Origin: Sulfidibacterium sp036244975
GTDB lineage: Bacteria; Bacteroidota; Bacteroidia; Bacteroidales; F082
DNA length: 11,129 bases
Direction of reading: 5' to 3'
Assembly (NCBI GenBank): GCA_036244975.1
Contig: BTTE01000074.1
Coordinates: forward strand, 1 to 11,129
The number at the start of each line of letters is the position of its first letter. Position 1 is the stretch's first letter. Made by a program: the position numbers and the translations under genes. This document shows positions 6,301-11,129 of this stretch, one piece after another. A model generated the notes under the pieces. It was not told the origin of the DNA. It saw nothing but the letters and a program-made list of their open reading frames with translations, and searched no databases.

Positions 6301-7992
6301 CTAAACTGACTCGTACCAATGATATGCATACGGTTCGAGGAAGATTTTATCAGAATGTTCAACATCACCAGTAATAAGATTTTTAACCTTTTTATTTTGG
6401 TAAAGACAAAAGTTACGTGCTTTATCCGAGAAATTAAAAACAGCCCAGAAGCGCGTTTTTCCCCGCTTTTTTTGAATTACAATAACCTGGTTATTATCAG
6501 TTTTTGTCTCAAATCTTAGGAATGGGGCAAACCATTCGTAAGAACGTCTGATTCGTAATAGTTTTTTGTACCCGGTAAAAACAAGATTTCGCAAAGAGCC
6601 TTCCTCAGAAAGCGTCTCAAGAAGCTTATTATAATTTAGTTTTGAGCGATTTATCCTTCGTTTAATACCGCTTTTTTCAACAGCTGTCAGATCATTCTGC
6701 GTTCCCAGAAGAGAATGAATATATATCCCCGGCAGTCCGGGTAAAGTAAGCATGAATGCCTGTGTCAGCAGGAATTTCTGTGCTTTAAGCTGCCGCGAAT
6801 CTTCCGGATGGGAAACAATGTTCAGGTAGGAACAGTTGAGTTCATAAGGAGAACATGTTCCATCAGGATTATCTTTATAAGAAACAAAACCGTTATTTAC
6901 TTGCACCCGGTGTTCGAGTTTCGCTATTTCTTCTCCTGATAAAATATCTTTCACCGGTTGTAATCCAATGCCATCATGACTGGCCGTAAAATTAAAATAG
7001 CAGGCTTCTCCCAAAGGTAAATCCAGCCCGGAAAGCCACTTATTAAGTTTCTGTACGTTGGAAGTTATAAGGCTAAAAGCTAACAATGGCGGTAAAGTAA
7101 AATTATAAACCAAGTGAGCCTCATTATTCCCATTACCAAAATAAGAGATGTTATCTTTGTGAGGGACATTGGTTTCGGTAATAAACAAAATACCCGAAGT
7201 CAGGCTTTCAACGATTTCACGGTAAAGCTGAATAACCAAATGCGTCTCAGGAAGATGTAAACAGGTTGTCCCGAGACGTTTCCAAATAAACCCTATGGCA
7301 TCGAGCCGGATTAGGCGGGCGCCTTTTGAAATGTAAAAAAGCAACAGTTCCAGGATTGCCACAAAAACTCTCCCGTTTGCATAATTTAAATCTACCTGAT
7401 CTTCGCTGAAAGTAGTCCAAACAGACTTTATTTCTCCGGATTTTGCAGGGTATTTGTGAACCAGGGGCAATGCTCTCGGGCGGAAGACTTGTTTTAATCG
7501 CTCGTCTTTCTCATCAACTTCAATAAAAAAATTTGCAAAATCAGATTTTCCGGCCAGAAAACCCTTAAACCAGTCGGAATCTTTCGACATATGATTGATA
7601 ACAGCGTCAAACATTAAATGATATTTGGCCGACAGCCGTTCGATATGATCCCATATTCCAAATTCAGGATTTACAGCATAATAATCTGTTACAGCAAATC
7701 CATCGTCGGACGAAAACGGAAAAAACGGCAAAAGATGAATCGTATTAATAAGTCCATCAAGGTTTTCGCCCAGAAATTCATCCAATATCTCCAATGGAAA
7801 TTGCCCCTCGCGGCGGATAGTATCGGCATAAGTGATTAATACCACATCTTTTTCCGACAACTGTTTCTCATAATACGGAAGAGAAGACCGGTATTTTTCA
7901 ATCACCGCATCCACTTGCTTTTTAACTTCGCCGGCCTTTTCTCCGTAAAGTTCTTTCAACCCTTCTAAAATACCCAACTCATTCATCTCCAT
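6301..7992 (-). CDS. GH13_18 glycoside phosphorylase, probable glucosylglycerate phosphorylase
   Basis: A 563-residue cytoplasmic enzyme (no signal peptide) of glycoside hydrolase family 13, sucrose-phosphorylase subfamily. Such enzymes split an alpha-glucoside with phosphate to alpha-glucose 1-phosphate, with retention. Barrel motifs: VVLITYADTIRREG (50-63), HLLPFFPFSSDDGF (86-99), FDAVINHMSKDSDWF (128-142). Catalytic residues are likely D231 (RLDAIGF), E273 (ITETNVPH) and D340 (ASHDGIG). The N-terminal extension of about 48 residues, and blocks such as IWKRLGTTCLHLPETH (236-251), NVPHKDNISYFG and EAHLVYNFTLPPL (291-303), match E. coli YcjM-type glucosylglycerate phosphorylase better than true sucrose phosphorylases, which are shorter and read differently here. 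Its ATG overlaps the stop of the symporter gene by one base (TAATG), so it is translationally coupled. An ATG two codons later is also possible. Substrate assignment is inference; glucosylglycerol or another glucoside remains possible. Confidence 0.85.
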   Translation of the reverse strand: MEMNELGILEGLKELYGEKAGEVKKQVDAVIEKYRSSLPYYEKQLSEKDVVLITYADTIRREGQFPLEILDEFLGENLDGLINTIHLLPFFPFSSDDGFAVTDYYAVNPEFGIWDHIERLSAKYHLMFDAVINHMSKDSDWFKGFLAGKSDFANFFIEVDEKDERLKQVFRPRALPLVHKYPAKSGEIKSVWTTFSEDQVDLNYANGRVFVAILELLLFYISKGARLIRLDAIGFIWKRLGTTCLHLPETHLVIQLYREIVESLTSGILFITETNVPHKDNISYFGNGNNEAHLVYNFTLPPLLAFSLITSNVQKLNKWLSGLDLPLGEACYFNFTASHDGIGLQPVKDILSGEEIAKLEHRVQVNNGFVSYKDNPDGTCSPYELNCSYLNIVSHPEDSRQLKAQKFLLTQAFMLTLPGLPGIYIHSLLGTQNDLTAVEKSGIKRRINRSKLNYNKLLETLSEEGSLRNLVFTGYKKLLRIRRSYEWFAPFLRFETKTDNNQVIVIQKKRGKTRFWAVFNFSDKARNFCLYQNKKVKNLITGDVEHSDKIFLEPYAYHWYESV

Positions 7993-9581
7993 TAAAATAT
8001 ATAAGGTAAGGAAACTGAAAACAAAACGATTACCACAAAATAAACCACAAGTATCAGATTTTCACGCGTCTTCCACAGGAATTTATCAACATGCAGAAGT
8101 TCTTTGTGATAGTCTTTCCGAATTAGCATACTAAGTGATACGGCCACAACTACCGTAACAATAGTGCCTATTGCATTCCACCAAAACCAAAATAGCTGAG
8201 GAACAAAAAGCCAAAGGACAACATTCACCAACACGCCGGTAACAATCCCGATATTAACTCCTAAAGCGTGGGTTCGTTTTGACAAAATTGCCAACAGGAA
8301 AGTAGCAAGAACAGGACCGTAAAATACGGATCCGATTTTATTGATAGCTTCGATAACAGTACCTGCAATTCCGCCAACCGCAAAAGCAAACAGGATACAT
8401 ACAACACCCCAAAAAAGTGAAACAAACCGCGAAACTTTGACATACTGCCGGTTGTCCATGGTTTTGAAACGCTTAATAAAATCCTCAACGGTAACAGCAG
8501 ACAACGAATTTATTGTGGAACTGAGCGACGACATGGCAGCAGACAAAATAGCAACCAGAAGAATGCCTATAATTCCATTGGGAAGGTATTTTATAATGAA
8601 TACCGGCACCAGTAAATCCGTACTATGTTTCAGAGAAGCGCTGTGGGTCAAAAAGACTTGATGCAGAACTGTCTGGTAAGAAGGATCCATAAAATAAAGT
8701 GTTCCCAAAACCAGTCCCATAAAACTATAAATAAACGTTATGGGAAACCGAAACAGCCCGTTCACAGTCAGTAATTTACGAATGGTTCCCGTATCTTTTG
8801 CAGACAACATACGCTGCATCTGGGTCTGATCGGTACCGTAATAGGAAGTATATAAGAACAAGCCTCCGATAAGCATGGGCCAAAATCCAAAACTATCACC
8901 GTGAACCCCCATTTTACTAAAATTAACGGCACTTAGCCTGCTCATATCTACATGTGTAATAAATTGGTGCCATCCACCGATTGCGTACAAACCAAAACCC
9001 AGACTCACCAAAATACCGACAAAAAGAATGATCATTTGAATCATGTCGCCATATATAACCGCACGCATACCCCCCTGAAAAGAATAGATTAAGGTAATGG
9101 CTCCAATAATGACAATTGTTTGCCAGAACTGAATATTTAATACACTTTGCAGGATCAGTGCCACAGCATAAACCATCACTCCTGTTCCAAAAGAACGGCT
9201 AATCTGAAATACAAAACTTATTAATAACCGTGAACTGGCATCAAAACGCTTCTCCAGATATTCGTAAACACTAACCACACCTGATTTGTATAAAGGAGGC
9301 ACAATGACGACAGCAACAAAAATCATGGCGATAGGGACGGCAAACTCAAAAGTGAGCCACGATAGGCCGCCACCCGGACGGAGGCCGACAAAAGCCGGGG
9401 CAGAAATAAAACTGATGGCTGACAACTGTGTCGCCATCACCGATAAACTCAATGGAAACCAGCCTACGTTGCGGCCGCCGAGAAAATAATCCTTCGATGA
9501 TTTGTTGTCTTTAAAGAAATAACCCAACCCCAAGAATCCTCCGAGATAGGCAATAATGATAACGTAATCTAACCAATTCAT
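7992..9581 (-). CDS. Sodium/solute symporter (SSS family)
   Basis: A 529-residue inner-membrane protein with about 13-14 hydrophobic helices (for example 4-22, 74-97, 177-200, 276-298, 335-357, 385-405, 438-458, 508-527), of the solute:sodium symporter family (SLC5-like, LeuT fold). Family features: early DYFLGGRNVGW (31-41), SVMATQLSAISF (47-58), SFQGGMRAVIYGDMIQ (167-182), GTDQTQMQRMLSAKD (249-263) and helix SAAMSSLSSTINSLSA (347-362), whose serine/threonine residues are the usual second sodium site. It would import a small solute with sodium. Its start overlaps the stop of the GH63 gene by four bases (ATGA), and its stop overlaps the GH13 start, so it is coupled to both enzymes and its substrate is very probably theirs. 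The family includes sugar, osmolyte and carboxylate carriers; sequence alone does not settle which. Confidence 0.93.
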   Translation of the reverse strand: MNWLDYVIIIAYLGGFLGLGYFFKDNKSSKDYFLGGRNVGWFPLSLSVMATQLSAISFISAPAFVGLRPGGGLSWLTFEFAVPIAMIFVAVVIVPPLYKSGVVSVYEYLEKRFDASSRLLISFVFQISRSFGTGVMVYAVALILQSVLNIQFWQTIVIIGAITLIYSFQGGMRAVIYGDMIQMIILFVGILVSLGFGLYAIGGWHQFITHVDMSRLSAVNFSKMGVHGDSFGFWPMLIGGLFLYTSYYGTDQTQMQRMLSAKDTGTIRKLLTVNGLFRFPITFIYSFMGLVLGTLYFMDPSYQTVLHQVFLTHSASLKHSTDLLVPVFIIKYLPNGIIGILLVAILSAAMSSLSSTINSLSAVTVEDFIKRFKTMDNRQYVKVSRFVSLFWGVVCILFAFAVGGIAGTVIEAINKIGSVFYGPVLATFLLAILSKRTHALGVNIGIVTGVLVNVVLWLFVPQLFWFWWNAIGTIVTVVVAVSLSMLIRKDYHKELLHVDKFLWKTRENLILVVYFVVIVLFSVSLPYIF

Positions 9582-10897
9582 AGTTTATCGTTCAGTAAAT
9601 CAATAATTAGAGCAGCTGTCCACGAAAATTGTTTTCCGCCATAGCCAAACTGCTGCTTTTGCGATTTTTCTTTGTCTGGTTCAAAATACTCAAAAAAACC
9701 TTGCTCACGAACCATCTGCAAGGTATCTTCTTTTATTCTGCGTGCCCACACACTTTCTCCGTAGGATTTTAAGCCTTCAAAAATCAACCAGTTCATATTC
9801 ACCCAGACCGGGCCCCGCCAATAGCGCTGCGACTCAAAACAATCATCTTCAGGATCAAACGATGGTGTCAAAAAGTAGTTTCCATCCCTGGAAAACCTTT
9901 CTAGTACTACAAGTATCTGTTTCATCTGTTGCTGCGATGGAATCCCTGCAAAGAGCGGAGCAAAGCCAGAAGATGTAAGCCCATCGAGCCACTTATCATT
10001 TCTCAAATCAAAGTAACGGTACATCCCGGCTTCTTTATCAAAAAGCTTTTCATTAAAAGATGAAATAGACATCTCATTCCATCTTTCCAACCGTTTTACC
10101 TCTTTTGTAAAGCCGAATTGTTTTCCAAGACGAATAAGGCTCTTATTTGATGCAACTAACATACTGTTAAACAATGGATCCTGCACGAGAAATGGAGACT
10201 TTTCTGCAATTATCGCATCGCTGTATCGCCACTTTTTAAACAAGTCGATAAGATAAAGATAGTAGTCATATTCTCGTTTTGCCGGACGCTGTTCCTCTTT
10301 GACGACCTGTGTGTCTTTTCGGGAAAAGTTGTACTCCGGCACCTCAAATGATCTCCATATTTCATCCCAGACGGGAGAATTATCCGTACCCGACTCCCAA
10401 TTATGTTGAATATAGACAAGGCCTTCCTGAAAGGGGTCACGGCATTCATACAAGTACTCATGCTGGGCCATGATTTTTGGAAAAAGTTTCCTCACAAATT
10501 CCTGTACTTCGGTTAGATGATTACCGATTTGAAAAATTCTTTCCAGTACCCATCCCTCCACCGGAGGTTGCGTGAGTGTGGTTGTTTCATGATTCAGATT
10601 AGCGTTATCTGAAAGTAAGGAACGATAAAATGCGGCATCGGGAAAATAATTTTTACTTTCTGCAACAGAATGAAAGATGATATGTGGAACAAACCCGTTG
10701 AGCCATTGGGCATTGAATAACGTTTGCATTTCTGCCATGGCTTTCTGTAAATCAAAATGGCTGTAACCCAAGGCAATGAAACCGGAATCCCATTTCCACT
10801 GAAAAGGGTAAATTCCTGCCCCTGGAATAGCGTACCCCTGCCTTTCGTTAGCAAGCAGAATTTGCAGGGCACGTTTTAACAACAAGGCATCACTCAT
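9578..10897 (-). CDS. GH63 glycosidase, mannosylglycerate hydrolase-like
   Basis: A 439-residue protein without signal peptide, hence cytoplasmic, built as an alpha/alpha barrel of glycoside hydrolase family 63 (related to GH37 trehalases). Motifs: FQWKWDSGFIALGYSH (32-47), WLNGFVPHI (65-73), WESGTDNSPVWD (167-178) with D172 as the likely general acid, LTSSGFAPLF (307-316), YWRGPVWVNMNWLI (359-372), and FFEYFEP (401-407) with E403 as the likely base, then QFSWTAALIIDLL (423-435). Family 63 enzymes invert the anomeric centre. Length and motif spacing are like the thermophile mannosylglycerate hydrolases, which split 2-O-mannosyl- or 2-O-glucosylglycerate to the hexose and glycerate, rather than the much larger processing glucosidase I. 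It is the first enzyme gene after the receptor, and the symporter start overlaps its stop. Other alpha-glucosides are possible substrates. No promoter of its own was seen in 10898-11015. Confidence 0.85.
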   Translation of the reverse strand: MSDALLLKRALQILLANERQGYAIPGAGIYPFQWKWDSGFIALGYSHFDLQKAMAEMQTLFNAQWLNGFVPHIIFHSVAESKNYFPDAAFYRSLLSDNANLNHETTTLTQPPVEGWVLERIFQIGNHLTEVQEFVRKLFPKIMAQHEYLYECRDPFQEGLVYIQHNWESGTDNSPVWDEIWRSFEVPEYNFSRKDTQVVKEEQRPAKREYDYYLYLIDLFKKWRYSDAIIAEKSPFLVQDPLFNSMLVASNKSLIRLGKQFGFTKEVKRLERWNEMSISSFNEKLFDKEAGMYRYFDLRNDKWLDGLTSSGFAPLFAGIPSQQQMKQILVVLERFSRDGNYFLTPSFDPEDDCFESQRYWRGPVWVNMNWLIFEGLKSYGESVWARRIKEDTLQMVREQGFFEYFEPDKEKSQKQQFGYGGKQFSWTAALIIDLLNDKL

Positions 10898-10935
10898 AAG
10901 CTATTCTTTCTTTGTCTGTTATTCACTTTATGAGA

Positions 10936-10970
10936 TAAATGTGTCCCGGAAAATTGCCGGGACACATTTA
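10936..10970. promoter_or_regulatory. Perfect 14-bp hairpin between receptor gene and GH63 gene
   Basis: TAAATGTGTCCCGG (10936-10949) pairs perfectly with CCGGGACACATTTA (10957-10970) around a seven-base loop. It lies 45 bases past the receptor stop and 38 bases before the GH63 ATG. Read in the operon direction (minus) no T-run follows (TCTCATAAAG), so it is a poor terminator in that direction; on the plus strand a run of five T follows one base of spacer sequence later. It could be a partial terminator, a processing or mRNA-stability element, or a regulated attenuator. Confidence 0.6.
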
Positions 10971-11015
10971 CACTTTTTAGGAATTAAAATTATCATTCTA
11001 TGAGAAATGAGTTTA

Positions 11016-11129
11016 CTATAAATTAAATGTTGCCCGAATAAAAATACGCCTTGGCAGGATAGGACGACCCACAAAATACTCGGCAATGGTCTGGTTGTTT
11101 CCCAAACGGGGAGAGCCTTCCGTTACACC
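11016..11129 (-). CDS. TonB-dependent outer-membrane receptor, C-terminus (partial)
   Basis: Only the last 37 codons are inside the window: the frame is open from the right edge to TAG at 11016-11018. It reads GSPRLGNNQTIAEYFVGRPI, then PRRIFIRATFNL at the end. An R-P-I-x-P-R-R stretch followed by alternating hydrophobic residues with a near-terminal aromatic is typical of the last beta strand of TonB-dependent receptors in Bacteroidota, with or without SusC-type plug extensions. No SusD-like gene follows it, so a SusC/SusD pair is not shown. It would take up the operon's substrate across the outer membrane. With so little sequence the subfamily cannot be fixed. Confidence 0.68.
   Translation of the reverse strand, partial: GVTEGSPRLGNNQTIAEYFVGRPILPRRIFIRATFNL

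Noticed and set aside
6301..7992. Reading the GH13 gene as an alpha-amylase or a classical sucrose phosphorylase
   Set aside because: There is no signal peptide, and the length, N-terminal extension and ITETNVPHKDN-type blocks fit the YcjM-like branch of GH13_18 better.
1..11129. CRISPR arrays, tRNA genes, insertion sequences, phage or toxin-antitoxin genes
   Set aside because: No regularly spaced repeats, cloverleaf sequence, transposase motif or terminal inverted repeats were seen, including around the rlmD junction, where no target-site duplication was found.

Overview
The window looks like chromosomal DNA of a Bacteroidota species, most likely Bacteroidales-like. This rests on the run rsfS - ftsH - LUD-domain gene, a DUF4251 lipobox-less exported protein, the 3' end of a TonB-dependent receptor, TAnnTTTG-type promoter sequences and a general lack of Shine-Dalgarno sites. 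All family assignments were made by eye from motifs; no database search was possible.

Layout. Bases 1-63 appear to be the last bases of a 5S rRNA plus its intrinsic terminator, i.e. the end of an rRNA operon. Bases 64-275 hold no gene. A membrane methyltransferase of the isoprenylcysteine/phospholipid methyltransferase type follows on the minus strand (276-880). Its N-terminal part lies in another frame, so it is frameshifted or carries a sequence error. birA (biotin ligase, minus) and rsfS (plus) diverge from about 1793-1991. rsfS, ftsH and a LutC-like LUD gene read together on the plus strand, a housekeeping block for ribosome silencing and membrane proteolysis. A DUF4251 gene on the minus strand converges on this block.

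From 6033 to the right edge everything is on the minus strand. In transcription order there is a TonB-dependent receptor (C-terminus only), a strong hairpin, a GH63 glycosidase resembling mannosylglycerate hydrolase, a sodium/solute symporter, and a GH13_18 phosphorylase resembling glucosylglycerate phosphorylase (E. coli YcjM type). The last three genes overlap by 4 and 1 bases, so they are one translationally coupled operon. Neither enzyme has a signal peptide. The simplest reading is uptake of a small glycoside through the outer membrane (receptor) and inner membrane (symporter), then cleavage in the cytoplasm by hydrolysis and phosphorolysis. The best candidate substrates are the compatible solutes glucosylglycerate and mannosylglycerate.

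The operon ends only a few bases from a headless C-terminal piece of an RlmD-type 23S rRNA uracil methyltransferase. This marks a recombination or insertion breakpoint (or an assembly join) between the sugar-catabolic locus and a housekeeping gene. The points most worth a second look are the predicted osmolyte-utilisation locus, the rlmD breakpoint and the frameshifted methyltransferase.
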